Source: Haplomitrium mnioides (Eukaryota; Marchantiophyta; Haplomitriopsida; Calobryales). From it: a stretch of 50,287 nucleotides of DNA. Position 1 is the first letter of the stretch, and each line of letters begins with the position of its first letter. Shown piece after piece: positions 8,891-19,714 of the stretch. Below the pieces are notes generated by a model. That model saw nothing but the letters and a program-made list of their open reading frames with translations. It did not search any database and was not told where the DNA came from. The DNA lies in NCBI GenBank assembly GCA_049999725.1, contig JBNGIS010038702.1, positions 1-50,287 of the forward strand, read 5' to 3'. Made by a program: the position numbers and the translations under genes.

Positions 8891-10449
8891 GATCCTTCGG
8901 ACTTCCTTGTCTGTTTGATTCTTTGGATTGGGATCCGCGGTCAACTACGTAACAAGGTCAATGCACCAGCTCAACTTCTAGGTTGAATGCGGCATTGGAC
9001 GACAACAAGAGAGAAAAAATCAACAACGGGCTCTAGGTTTTGCTAGGTTCTATGGACTCAGCTCCGTGGGAATCTTTGGACTCGAATCCATGAGATTCCT
9101 GAGACCCTGTTCCGCGAGATCTTTCGGACTCAGATATGTGAAAATCTTTGTTATCTCAATCTACAAGATTCTTCGGACTTGACAACGTGTAACTGTTGTA
9201 GTTGAAAGCATTTAGCAAATAGATAGAACAAGTGTTGCCACGTCCGGAGCCGAGCCTAACGAGAATAACTACCTCTTCAAATGGGAAGGAATCAGAGGGG
9301 CATGGAGCGAGGGGTATACATTGACGGGCTTTGAATTTGATCGGGTGGGTGTGCAAGCAAACTAGAGATGCACAAGCAATCTCAGGATAGAAAGAAGAAG
9401 CGAGGTAAGGTAGAAAGGATTCCAGTGAGAATTTCCGTGAGGCAAATGTACTCGTGCAAGGGGCTAGTACGTGTGGAGGTGAACTGGAGGGGCGTCGAGA
9501 ATCGTTGGGCGAGGAGCTCTAGAGGCTCGGATGATCCAAGTTAACTCATCGCTGCGGGTGAACTTGTAGCGGATGTGAATCGATACGAGAGATTTGAAGG
9601 GGATCCTATTTGTTGAGAATTCAGACGAGATTTACAAGTGGGATCTTGGGTTTGTCTTTGCATCCTCTATGCGGGAGCATCAACCAAGAGTGCTCGGAGT
9701 GTGCTGTAGTGTTATCTTTCAAGTGGAGTTGAGAAGAGGGTAGCTGCGTTAGTGTCTTCGTACTGTTGAGAAGACCTATTCAAGGCTCGGAGGTGAAGTG
9801 AGCTGCGAACAATCGAGAGGACTGTCTTCTAGAGGTGGAAGTGAAAGAAATCCTCTTCCGAGTGTGAGGAAGTAAATCTAGGGATTCTCACGAAGGAAGT
9901 TGAAAAACTATTTAGAAGAAGGTTGTGTGCATGGGAGAGGAAAGGAAGGTTGAGGTGGTAAGTTGAGGAAAAAAGGAAGAGTGTGTTGGGAAGATCTGTC
10001 CTGGTGGTCCTACAAGGCTTTTGATCTTGGTGGAGTGCAATGAGTGTGTATGTTTGTAATTGTGTATGAGTATGTTAGTTAGATTTAAGTTCTCTTATAT
10101 TGTACAAGAAACAATTAGAACTAGGATCATACAGATACCAGTTGTTCAGACCTTGGGACAGCCCTGTGAAGGAGGAGTCAAGTCCCTTGACATAGTCGTG
10201 TGACTGTGAGGTCATTGCATTATGCTCCTTAATTTTGTTCTATTGTGTAAGAAAAACTTAAGACTAGAAGTAGGTAGGAATTCTATTTGTTTAGACATTG
10301 GGACAACCTTGTGAGGGGGAGTCAAGTTCATTGTCATTGATACGTGACACAAGGGTCATTACATTATGCTCTTGAAGTGTATACAAGGTGGCTAGGCCCA
10401 TATTTGGGACCCCTGAATTACATTGCATATTACCATAGAGATACTTGGC

Positions 10450-10680
10450 TTTATGTGCATGTGTATTCTGGCATTGTGGGTGAATGAGCAAACGAGCTGC
10501 TAATGTGAATGTTGAGGTAAGAAAAAGGGCTTGCAAGGTAAAGAGAGATTACTTAAATCCTCAAAGTGATAACTGGATAGGGGCCATCTCATGAAAGAAC
10601 CTTATTCCCCTGTTTTTTTCCTCTCCTGCCTTCCAAGTGGTACTTGTGAAGGTTTACGCTTGAAGGAGGGGAGTGGGATA
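10450..10680 (+). repeat. Right terminal inverted repeat of the LTR
   Basis: Reverse complement of 7466-7685 at about 80 percent by eye. Ends GTGGGATA where other copies have GTGACA. The same terminal block, much diverged, ends the LTRs at 2708 and 49982. Confidence 0.8.
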
Positions 10681-10686
10681 AATTTT

Positions 10687-10703
10687 TGGCGCTAGAAGGA
10701 GGG
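10687..10703 (+). other. G2 primer-binding site
   Basis: TGGCGCTAGAAGGAGGG lies six bases downstream of the LTR end. The same core recurs on the minus strand at 7445-7458 and 19694-19706 next to the other LTR ends. The matching tRNA was not worked out. Confidence 0.7.
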
Positions 10704-10834
10704 AAAAAGGTTTGCAAAAAGCTTGAGACCAACCCGAGGCCGAGATATCACTTTGTGCACCAAGGACCCACAGTTGAATTGTAAAGGAGAACTCCGAGAA
10801 ATAGAGCAATTGGTTGTGAGTCTGTGGGGGAAGA

Positions 10835-12040
10835 GTGGAGGAAGGGATCAATATGAGGGTAGAATTCTCCATGTCGAGTGATGAGTCCGCAAACCCAGTG
10901 CCCCCGTCCAGATTGAGGGGCCGATTTAAATACAAATCCTTTGAGGGGTGTCTGAAGGACAACCCTGATGCCTGGTTGGATGACTTGGAGAACACCACGG
11001 CAACTAATGGAGCAAGCCATGTAAAAATCAGAATCCTACTAGCAGTCCTGAAGGGAGAGGCCCAGCTATGGTATAAGGATTTTCCCGACAATGTTAGGAG
11101 GCAAAAAGGAGCCTTCAAAGTTGCCTTCAATGCGGAAATAAGAGGAATCAAAGAGGAAGCAGAGGCGCTGATAAAAATGGGTCAGCTAATGATGAAGACG
11201 AAAGAGTCCTTCAAGAGGTTTAAGAAGGTAGCTCTGAAGTTGAATTCCCTAGCCACGGATGGGATGCTCATAGCGGGTTCTTGGCAGCCGTGCCTAGGGG
11301 AATTGGGACCAGAGTGAGGCAAATGGATCCGCAAACACTAAACGAGGCGGTCAATGCATCCCGCTCCCATGTAAAGGCTGCAATCACGAGCTCCCGCAGA
11401 AAGGCAATAGCAAAGTATGAGTCTGATGCCTCTTCGAACACTTTAGATAGTGGAGAGGAGACAGATGAAACTTCCGCCGCCTTTTGGGAAAGTGAGAGTA
11501 ACTCGGACAACAGTAGCTCAGAGGAGGATAGGGCATCCTAGAAGAAGAAAAAACTGAAGGATCCGAAGAAGAAAAAAAGGCCAAGGAGAGAGAGGTGTAT
11601 TAGTGCAAGGGGACTAGCAAAGGAAAATACAGAAGAAGTGAACCCGGACCCGAGATGAGCAAGAAGCAAGGGGAGAGGGATCGAATTGAGGAGCTGAAGG
11701 CCAAGATGGAGGCGATGAATATCCTCTTGGAAGGAATCAAACCGAAAGGCCGGCCACTACCTACTAAGCGAGTCAGAGTATGGTGCATGAGATGTAACAG
11801 ACATGGCCACTCCCCTGAAAAATGCCTCACAGAAAATAATGCGGTACACTACGTGAGGGAGAAAGCACCGGAGTATATGAGGGAGGAAGTGGAGTATGTG
11901 ATGGAAGAGGCCCCTAAGACAGTATATCATATTAGTGAGGGGCCTCGCACCATGCTGAGCAGTCTTGCAGGGGGAAGTGGAGGGCCAGAAACCAATGGGC
12001 TGCAAATCGGCCACCCCTGACAACAATCATGGTATGATGG
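10835..12040 (+). pseudogene. G2 gag
   Basis: The family start codon (ATG in G1) is GTG here at 10835; the next ATG is at 10853. Capsid blocks are readable: FKYKSFEGCLKDNPDAWLDD, VLKGEAQLWYKDF and FKVAFNAEIRG. The frame shifts near 11275 and continues as AAVPRGIGTRVRQMDPQTL with an acidic, serine-rich tail to 11541. A third frame (11655-12020) encodes a basic stretch and the zinc knuckle CMRCNRHGHSPEKC (CX2CX4HX4C, all ligands kept). A second, degenerate knuckle follows about 12.12 kb (CFQCKEGYVAVN). It is the least deleted Gypsy gag in the window and shows what G1 has lost. Confidence 0.85.
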
Positions 12041-12429
12041 AGCTGTGGCCAACCCGACCACATTTCCTCTAACTATCAAGAGCCGCGGAAGAGCGGTTAC
12101 GGCCAACCACCCACCTTATGCTTCCAATGCAAGGAGGGGTATGTGGCGGTCAATTTCCCACTTAACCGAAGGCCCGATGCATCCCCCGGCCTAGGCGCAA
12201 ATCCCTCTCCCCCTGCAATTGTCAATCTCATAGCCCTGGAGAAGGAGGAAGAAGCACAATTGCCCGGATAGGAGACACCCACTTCGGAAGATTGCTTCCG
12301 AGTGGTGACCCGAGTCGGAGCGAAGGCCAAGAAGAAGAGTTAGAGGAAAAGCGAGCAGAAAGCCAAAAAGGGAGTAGCCCAAGCAACCTCGTCATGGAGT
12401 GACTCGGATTATGAGAGGGATAATCCGAA

Positions 12430-12697
12430 GTGGTTCTATCCCAAGCAACAAAACCACGTGAGGAAGCAATTGGAGGCTCTAGAAGCCTTGGAAGAGGAGC
12501 AAGCAGTGGTGGAGACCTTGAAGGAGGTTCGCAAGCAGCAGGGAAAGATCAAGGAAGCATGGGCAAAGATCATAGCCCAAGAAGGTGGAGCAAAACCCGT
12601 TCCATACACCATTCAGGAAAATGTGAGGGACTGCCCTGCTATAGCCACAATGGGCCATTCGATCAAGGATAGCCTGCTGTATAGAAAGCGACTTTGA
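12430..12697 (+). pseudogene. G2 gag-pro linker region
   Basis: The reading from 12458 is strongly charged: LEALEALEEEQAVVETLKEV then RKQQGKIKEAWAKIIAQEGG, a likely helical or coiled-coil stretch, followed by NVRDCPAIATMGHSIKDSLL. The matching G1 region shows the same end part. The linker joins nucleocapsid to protease; no enzymatic function is recognised. Confidence 0.6.
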
Positions 12698-12729
12698 GAA
12701 TTGTTGATGGGAGCGAAGAGGAGGAGAAA

Positions 12730-13030
12730 GCTGCCCCGAGTGGGAGTTTCAACAGATATGCAACTGGTACATGAGGATTAGGGGGCCCTAGAGATTGACA
12801 TTCAGATCACGGGGTGCACACTGTCGTTGGTGCCCGTAGATGGAGGGGCAATGGTGAACATCATGGTGGAGGAGACCACCCACAAGCTGGGATTCACAGA
12901 ATTCCAACCCACAGCAAGAATCATGAGGCTAGCAGATGGATCCCGGGTGAAACCATTAGGCTCCCTCCTCCAAGTGCCCACCTTCATCGGAGGAAAAGAG
13001 TTTAAGCTGAATTATCTAGTCATGTAGCCA
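12730..13030 (+). pseudogene. G2 aspartic protease region
   Basis: Contains ITGCTLSLVPVDGGAMVNIM, the same DGG active-site form as G1, then HKLGFTEFQPTARIMRLADG and FIGGKEFKLNYLVM before a TAG. A stop lies upstream (near 12780), so it cannot be made as part of a Gag-Pol protein. Downstream to about 13.43 kb is an acidic region with several stops and no recognised domain. Confidence 0.75.
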
Positions 13031-13559
13031 GCCAAAGCGTCTCCATATCCTATACTCATTAGGACACCCTAGTTGTATGGGGTTTGAGTCCTACATAACT
13101 AGGGAAATTCAACATTGGTGTTTGGTCCCGAGAAGACAATAGTGTACTATGAATCTGTTCCTCACTTGGGGGAAACGCAAGCAAAAGAGGAGTATGACAG
13201 TTAGTGGTTCGAAGAGGAGGAAGAATCAGAACACCACTACTAGGTTTAGATGGTAAGAGAGGTCACAAAGGAGGATCTGTCGGAAGAAGGTGTGGTGGCT
13301 GTGAACCAAATTGACATAGCCGAGTACACAGAAATAGAGCACCGTCTAAGAGAATCCACGGAAGATCTGGCAAGGGATGAGGACACTAAGGCCGGAAGAC
13401 AAGAGAGGTCTAAAGTGTCTCATCGGATGTAGGGGTCATACATAGAGAAGTCTAAAAAGTCTCACTGGGTGGAAGGGGGGTTGCAATTGGTGACCCTAAT
13501 GCAGGAGGAAGGGGCGCAATGGAGAAATGAGATGGGGGCAGTGCGGGAATCCAAACACA

Positions 13560-14480
13560 AGCAAGTGGTGGTCCAAGAGGGATAGACACTCCATATAGGA
13601 TCTGAATTTCCCAAAAAATCGAAACAAGCCATCACCCAACTCCTAAGTAACTTCAGTGATGCCTTTGCTTGGAGTCATGTAGATTCAAAGGGAATCCCGA
13701 GGGAATCAGGGGAACATCGGATTGACTTAGAGCCTACAACAACCCCGGTAAGACAAGGAAATAGAGGATGAACCTCCGCTTCTCCCTACTGGTGAAGGAG
13801 GAAATCGACAAGTTGTTGGAGGCGGATTTCATCTACGAGGCGGATTTTCATCTACCCAGAACCCCGGCCATGTAGAAGGACCAGTATCTACTGCCTTTTA
13901 TGGATGGTGTGCTGGATTTGGTGGCAGAGCAAGAGGTTTATAGCTTCCTGAACGGAAACTTTGGGTATAACTGGATTTGGATCTAAGAGGAGGATCAACT
14001 GAAAATGGCATTCACCACGGAATGGGGCGTGTTTACCTTCTGAAGAATGCCCTTCGGACTATACAATGCGCCGGAAACTTTTCATAGGATGATGATGAAC
14101 ATCTTCTATGATTATCCGAGGAAATTCTTGGAGATCTTCATCAACAATTTCATGGTGTATAGGAAGTTGTACGATCAAGAGCATGATGTGAGGCTGAACC
14201 TCCAACAATGCATAGAAACGAGGCTGAGATTGCACCCAGAAAAATGTTTCTTGGGGGTGAAGGAGGGGATACTCCTCGGACACCGAATTTCCAATTCGGG
14301 CATCGAAGTAGACCAAGAGAAGATTGCCATCTAGATGAATGTCTCATTCCCAACCAACTTGAAGGAGGTGCAAAGATTCTGGGGGTGCGTGGAATACTAC
14401 ATAAGATTTATCGACAAATTTGCCTCTGTAGCTCTACCCCTCACCAAGATGACAAAAGGGGGCAGCACCTTTGAAGCCAC
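13560..14480 (+). pseudogene. G2 reverse transcriptase
   Basis: The segment ahead of RT (NFSDAFAWSHVDSKGIP) and the fingers are broken by frameshift. Palm blocks read QYLLPFMDGVLDLV, then FLNGNFGYN where motif A should be FLDVYSGYN, so the catalytic Asp is Asn. Motif B is RMPFGLYNAPETFHRM and the YxDD box reads IFINNFMVY, with both Asp changed to Asn. Thumb and connection follow (GIEVDQEKIAI, stop, then YYIRFIDKFASVALPL). Part of the RT N-terminal half is missing compared with G1. All three metal-binding Asp of the polymerase site are lost. Confidence 0.85.
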
Positions 14481-14499
14481 CCCCGAGAGGCTGGCAAGC

Positions 14500-14930
14500 T
14501 TCATGGAATTGAAGAGGCGATTAGCGAGTGCCCTTGTTCTAGTGCCTCCTAGCTAGACGAGAGATTTTCACATGATGACTGATGTGTACGGCTTCTGCAT
14601 CGGAGCGGTGATGAGCCAGATGGATGAGAAGGGCAGGGATCATCCGATTTATTTTGCGAGTAGGCTACTGGCTCCCGTAGAGAAGAATTACTCTGCTACG
14701 GATTGAGAAGCCTTGGGAATTATTTATGCCTTGAGGAAATTAAGGCATTACTTGTTGCATTACAAGGTGATCTTCCACACCGATCACAATGCTCTCAAGT
14801 ACATGGTAAATAAACTGAATGTGACCTATTGGATTGCGAGGTGGGTGCTTCTCCTGCACGAATTCAACTTTGAAGTGAGGATCAAACTCGGGAGGAAGCA
14901 CAGCAATGCTGACTTCTTCTCCAGAATTGC
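14500..14930 (+). pseudogene. G2 RNase H domain
   Basis: MMTDVYGFCIGAVMSQ (Asp), FASRLLAPVEKNYSATD with a TGA in place of Trp, then EALGIIYALRKLRH and VIFHTDHNALKYMVN (Asp), followed by LHEFNFEVRIKLGRKHSNAD, the usual RNase H end. Catalytic acidic residues are kept. Apart from the TAG near 14556 and the TGA near 14706, it is in one frame with integrase. Confidence 0.85.
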
Positions 14931-15089
14931 TGGGCCAATCAATCAAGAGGAGGTGAACGATGCATTTTTGGATGAGGACCTGTTCCAAGTGAAAGTTAGA
15001 AGGACCACAGACTGTGCTGCTATAACAGAATTCCTCATTTCAGCTCAAATCCCAAAAGACAGCAGCAGAGAGGAAGCTGTCATGTTTCT

Positions 15090-15532
15090 CAAGAAGATGA
15101 AGCCATACTTGTTGGTCAAGGGAGTGTTGTAAAAGAGAGGGTAAGATGGGATGATCAGACTATGCTTGGAGCAGGATCAATCAATGGTGGTAATGTAGGC
15201 CTTGCACGGAGAGGAGGTAGGGGGCTATTTTACAACGGACGACACCATGAGGAAGATTTTGGATGCAGGGTACTAGTGGCCCACTCTGCACAAAGATGTG
15301 CACTTGTGGGTGAAGAGGTGCGACGTATGCCAGAGGACAGGGAGGCTTGCAGTTAATCAGCATCATCCCTTGGTTCCCATTATTTCTCTAACACCCTTTG
15401 AAAAGTGGGGAATTGATTTCATCTACCCGATTGCACCCTCCACCCGCACGGGCAACATATACATCCTGTTAACTATGGATTATGCAATGAAATGGGTGGA
15501 GGTCAGAGACACTCGGAAGGATGATGCTAAGA
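15090..15532 (+). pseudogene. G2 integrase, truncated
   Basis: The zinc-binding region is readable (LHGEEVGGYFTTDDTMRKIL, GYWWPTLHKDVHLWVKRCDV, then CQRTG), with stops in between. The core starts WGIDFIYPIAPSTRTGNIYI and LLTMDYAMKWVEVRDTRKDD, then breaks off. Sequence from about 15533 belongs to the LTR. The second Asp and the Glu of the DDE triad are missing. In G1 the same protein continues for about 140 more codons. Confidence 0.85.
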
Positions 15533-18017
15533 TGTACTCTCTTGTAAGTGTTAAAGTACCTTGAAAGCAGTGGATCCACTCCAATAAGTGAGTACAAGCG
15601 GATCGCATGGATCTGATGAGTGGAATGGGATCGTTTCGGAAGGAAAGAAGGGAGTTGTGCTGGCCAGCAAGTGGGGGGGCAACACTAAAATTCGACGGAA
15701 GTAAAAAAGAGCCGAAGTACCATCGACAAGCAGTAATCGAGGCCCTAGCAGGAAGAAGCCGGGGCCAGAGGAGCAGGATTGAAGCTGCAGGGCAGAGATC
15801 AAAGAGCACAAACGGGTGAGGGGGACCCTAGACAAGGAAAGGCCGCAAAGCAAGCCTTCAGATGTCGTGCAATAGAAGTAGGAATTAGGAAGAGAAAGGA
15901 GGGGCCAAGGCCTTTGTGAGCAGTGACTAGGCTAAGGATTGGAGGACCCTCTGATCCCTCACGCGTTAAACGGGTTCTACCAAGGTCCGCGACCCCTTCC
16001 TTCAGTGTACGCGAGTCTTTGTAGAAACGTGGCAAGCGCATGAGTGTCCGTGGGCCTTTGCAGAAATGTGGCGTCTTCAAAAGGCTCTAGAAGATCCAAT
16101 AGAAACGTGGCCTCCTCAAGAGTGTCCAAATAGATTCAACAGAGATGTGGCAGATGCAGAGTGGCGCTTTAGAGGAGCTCGTTGGATCCTTCGGGTCAGA
16201 GAGAAGTCAACCACGAACGAAGGTTGGCGTAGTGGTCCACCTTCCTTGTTGAAAACGACATCGAACGACAACCACGGAAGAAAGTCAGCCTCAGACACAT
16301 GGCACTTCAAAGGAGTCTGAGGGATCCTTCAGACTTCCCTTTTCGTTGGATTCTTTGGATTGGGATCCACGGTCAACTATAGAACAAGGTCAATGTGTCG
16401 GTCCAACTTCCAAGTTGAATGCGGCGTTGGACAACGGCAATGGAGGGAAAGTCAACAGTGGGCTCTGGGTTATGCGGACTCGCTCCATGGAAATCTTGGG
16501 ACTCAAATCTGCAAGATTCCTCGGACCCTATTCCACGAGATCCTTCAGACTTGGATCCGCAAGAATCTTTGGAATTGCAGTCCGCGAGATTCTTTCGACT
16601 CGACCTTGTGTGACCATTGTACTTGGAAGCATTTTGCGAATAGACAAGACAAAGGTTGCCACGTCCGGAGCCGAGCCTAAGAGGAATAACTACCTTTTCA
16701 AATAAGAAGGATTCGAAAGGGCGGAGAGCGAGGGGTATATATTCACGGACAATGAATTTGATTGGGTGGGTGTATCAGCAAACTAGAGACGTGCAAGCGA
16801 TCTTGGGACAAGAAGAGGCAACGAGGTATAGTAGAAAGGATTCTAGTGAGAATTTCTGTGAGGCGAGTGTACTCGTGCAAGGGGCTAGCAGGGGTGGAGG
16901 TGGACTGGAGGGGTGCCAAGAATCGTTGGACGAGGAGATCTAGAGGCTTGGACAATTCAAGCGGAGGTGAATCGATACGGGAGATTTGAAGGGGATCATG
17001 TTTGTTGAGAATTCGAGAAAAATTGCCAAGTGGGATCTTGGGGTTGTTTCTGCATTCTTTGTGCGAGAGCATCAACCCATAGTGCTTGGAGTGTGCTCTA
17101 GTGTTATCCTTCAAGTGGAGTTGAGAAAAGGGTAGTTGTGTTAGTGCTCACGCACTGCGGAGAAGACGTGTTCAAGGATCAGAGGTGAAGTGAGTTGCCA
17201 ACAGTCGGGAGGATTATCTTCCAGAGGTGGAAATGAAAGAAATATTCTTCCTAGCCTAAGGAAGTAAATCCAAGGCTTCTCCTGAGGGAAGTTGAAAAAC
17301 TATCTAGAAAAAAGGTGTGTGCGTAGGAGGGGAAAGGAAGGTTGAGGTGGTAAGTTGAGGGAAAAAGGAGGAGTTTGCTTGGGAGATCAGTCCTGGTGGT
17401 CCTACAAGGCCTCTGATCTTGGTGGAGTGCAATGAGTGTGTATGTTTGTAATTGTGTATGAGTATGTTAGTTAGATATGAATTCTGTTATATTGTACAAG
17501 AAACAATTAGAACTAGGATCATATAGTTACTAGTTGTTCAGACTTTGGGACAGCCTTGTGAAGGAGGAGTCAAGTCACTTGATATAGTCATGTGATTGTA
17601 GGTTCATTGCATTATGCTCTTGAATTCTGTTCTATTGTGTAAGAAACATTTAAGACTAGAAGTAGGTAGGAATTCTATTTGTTCAGACCCAAGGACAACC
17701 TTGTGGGGAGGGAGTCAAGTTCCTTGTCATTGTTCTGTGACACAATGGTCATTACATTCTGCTCTTGAAGTGTATACAAGGTGGCTGGGCCCAGATTTGG
17801 GACCCTTGAATTACATTGCCAATTACCACAGAGATACTTGGGTTTGTATGCGTGTGTATTCTGGCATTGTAGGTGAATGAGCTGATGGGCTACTGATGTG
17901 AATGTCGAGGTAAGGAAAAGGGCCTCTAAGGTAAAAAAAGATTCCTTAAAGCATCAAAGTGATAACTGGATAAGGGCCATCTCATGAAAGACCCTTATTC
18001 CCCTATTTTTGTCTTGT
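15533..18017 (+). repeat. Gypsy LTR, both ends truncated (3' LTR of G2)
   Basis: The body starts TGTTAAAGTACC at 15549, preceded by 16 bases that resemble 7742-7758. The left inverted repeat is absent. It runs parallel to 7759-10.6 kb, including the ABRE-like region (ACGTGGC at 16027-16033 and 16105-16111), and stops about 18017, some 70 bases short of the normal end, where an LTR in the other orientation begins. Confidence 0.75.
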
Positions 18018-19400
18018 CATCCGCCCAGCGATTCTCAGTGCCCCTCCAATCCACCTCCACCCGTGCTAGGCCCCAACATGAGTACACTTGCTTCACGTAA
18101 ATTTTCACTGGAATCCCTTTTGCTTTACCTCATTGTGTCTTCCTATCCTAAGATTGCTTACGTGTCTCTAGCTTGTTTGCACACCAACCTCAACAATGTC
18201 GCAGCCCGTCGATGTATACCCCTCGCGCTTTCGGCTTGCAAATCCTTCCCGTTTGAAAAGCAATGGTCAGTTCCAAGGTCCACGGGGTCGAGTCCAAGAA
18301 ATCCCGCGAAACAGAGTTTTGAAGAATCCCGCGGAATAGAGTTCCAAAGAATCCCGCAGAACCCAAAGTCTATTGTTGACTTTTCCTTCGTGGTCGCCAT
18401 CCGACGTTGTCTTCAACTCAGAAGCTTGACCGCCGCATTGACCCTGATCCTCAGTTGACCACAGACCCAAGTTTGAAGAACCCAACGGACTAGTGAGTCC
18501 GAAGGATCCCTCGGACCTTAAGTTTCGAGGTTGAATTTCTTCCGTGACCACCCTCCAACGCTGTTTTCCACGCAAAAGTTGGGCCGCCACCATTGGCTAG
18601 CAATTCCTAAGTTGACCGGAGTTTGAGGAATCCAACGGGCTTCTCCAAAGTGCCACGTGTACTAGGTAGTGCCGTTTTCAAGTTGGACTGCCACACTGAC
18701 TTGAGGTTCTGAAGTTGACTGTGAGAGATTCCAAAATATTCCTCAGACAGGGAGTCCGAAGGAACTCAAGGAATCACTTAGCCCTCAGTTCACTTGGTTA
18801 CGGAGAGCACCGTCCGATGCCATTTTCAACGGGAAAGTTGGACCGCCGCACTGACCTTTGTCAGTGGTTGACTCCTCTCTGATCGAATGGATCCAATAGG
18901 CTCCTTCGAAGCCCCACGTATCCAAGGCAGAGCCATCAGACCCTGTTTTCAATGGGGAAGTTGGACCACTGCGCTAACCTTCATCCGTGGTTGACCTCTC
19001 TCTCTGATTTGATGGATCCAACAGGCTCATCCAAAGCGCCACGTTTCCACAAAGGCCCATAGACACTCCTACGCTTACCACATCTTCGGTGAATCTCCCA
19101 GAGACCTCTGAGTACGCCACGTTTCTACAAAAGCCTGCGAACACTCCTACGCATGCCATGTCTCCGTCGAAGCCCTCTGACACTCTTGAGGATGCCACAT
19201 TTCTGCAGAAGCCTGCTGAACCGTGAAAGAAGTGGTTGAGGACCCTAGTAGAACCCGTTAATGCCTAAGGGATCGGGGCATCCTCTGATCCTTGGCATAA
19301 TCGTTGCTTACGAAGGACCTATCCCCCTCCTTACTCTTCCCGATTTCTGCTTCTGGTGCGCAGCATCTGAACGCTTGTGCTGCTGGCCTTCTTTGTTTGC
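18018..19400 (-). repeat. Gypsy LTR fragment, inverted (3' LTR of G3)
   Basis: Reads as the reverse complement of the LTR body, from the GGGGTGGAGGTGG-like block down to the region near the body start. CCACGT motifs (reverse of ACGTGG) are seen near 18651, 18917, 19039 and 19117. It lacks the LTR's beginning and its last third. It is joined at 19400 to gag leader sequence, so G3 lost nearly all its coding region. Confidence 0.7.
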
Positions 19401-19714
19401 AGCCCCCCATTACAGCAGCATGCAAGGACAGTTCTACCCACAGGTGAATGCCCTTCTCCACGTTTGTGTTGCTCCCTCCACTTCCTACCTTAACTTCGAA
19501 TTCAGCGCCTGCAATTTATGGGAACCTTCCGGCACCAAAACCCTAGAGGCACTGCAAGGTTTCTAGCTTCTCGCGTCACTAACTCCACGCCGTACCAACT
19601 ATCAACCCTAGCGCGGCCACCCTCTCGCGCCACTCATCCCAAGGAACTAAATCGGCTTCGGGTTCATCTCAGGTTCTCGTGAACCTTCTCCCTCCTTCTA
19701 GCGCCAGAAAACTA
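19401..19714 (-). mobile_element. G3 leader and gag start, rest deleted
   Basis: On the minus strand: the primer site (reverse complement of 19694-19706, CCTTCTAGCGCCA), about 230 bases of leader, then a short reading that parallels the first residues of G2 gag (MEKGIHLWVELS against MEEGINMRVEFS). After that the sequence passes directly into LTR. The element is therefore an internal-deletion derivative consisting of LTR, leader and LTR. Confidence 0.65.

Larger units (their letters stand above)
7466..10680 (+). repeat. Complete 3.2-kb Gypsy LTR with terminal inverted repeats
   Basis: Starts TGTCAC at 7466 and ends near 10680 (GTGGGATA, a decayed GTGACA). Primer-binding sites lie just outside both ends, one facing left into G1 and one facing right into G2. 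The first about 220 bases are an inverted copy of the last about 230. The body (from about 7759) has the same order and orientation as the LTRs at 15533, 22.1 kb and 46.7 kb. It contains a 22-G run, a 123-bp tandem repeat and several ACGTGGC motifs. It seems to serve as the 5' LTR for both G1 and G2. Confidence 0.75.
10681..15532 (+). mobile_element. Ty3/Gypsy internal domain G2 (plus strand)
   Basis: Order: leader and primer site, gag, protease, RT, RNase H, integrase. Its 5' LTR is 7466-10680 and its 3' LTR begins about 15533. The integrase is cut in the middle of the catalytic core (about 15532) and joined straight to LTR sequence without a polypurine tract, so the 3' end has been deleted. 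Many stops and frame changes are present. LTR and coding directions agree here, as in G3, unlike G1. Confidence 0.85.

Noticed and set aside
15480-16080. Minus-strand open frames near the 15.5-kb LTR start
   Set aside because: Shadows of LTR and integrase sequence; no conserved protein pattern.
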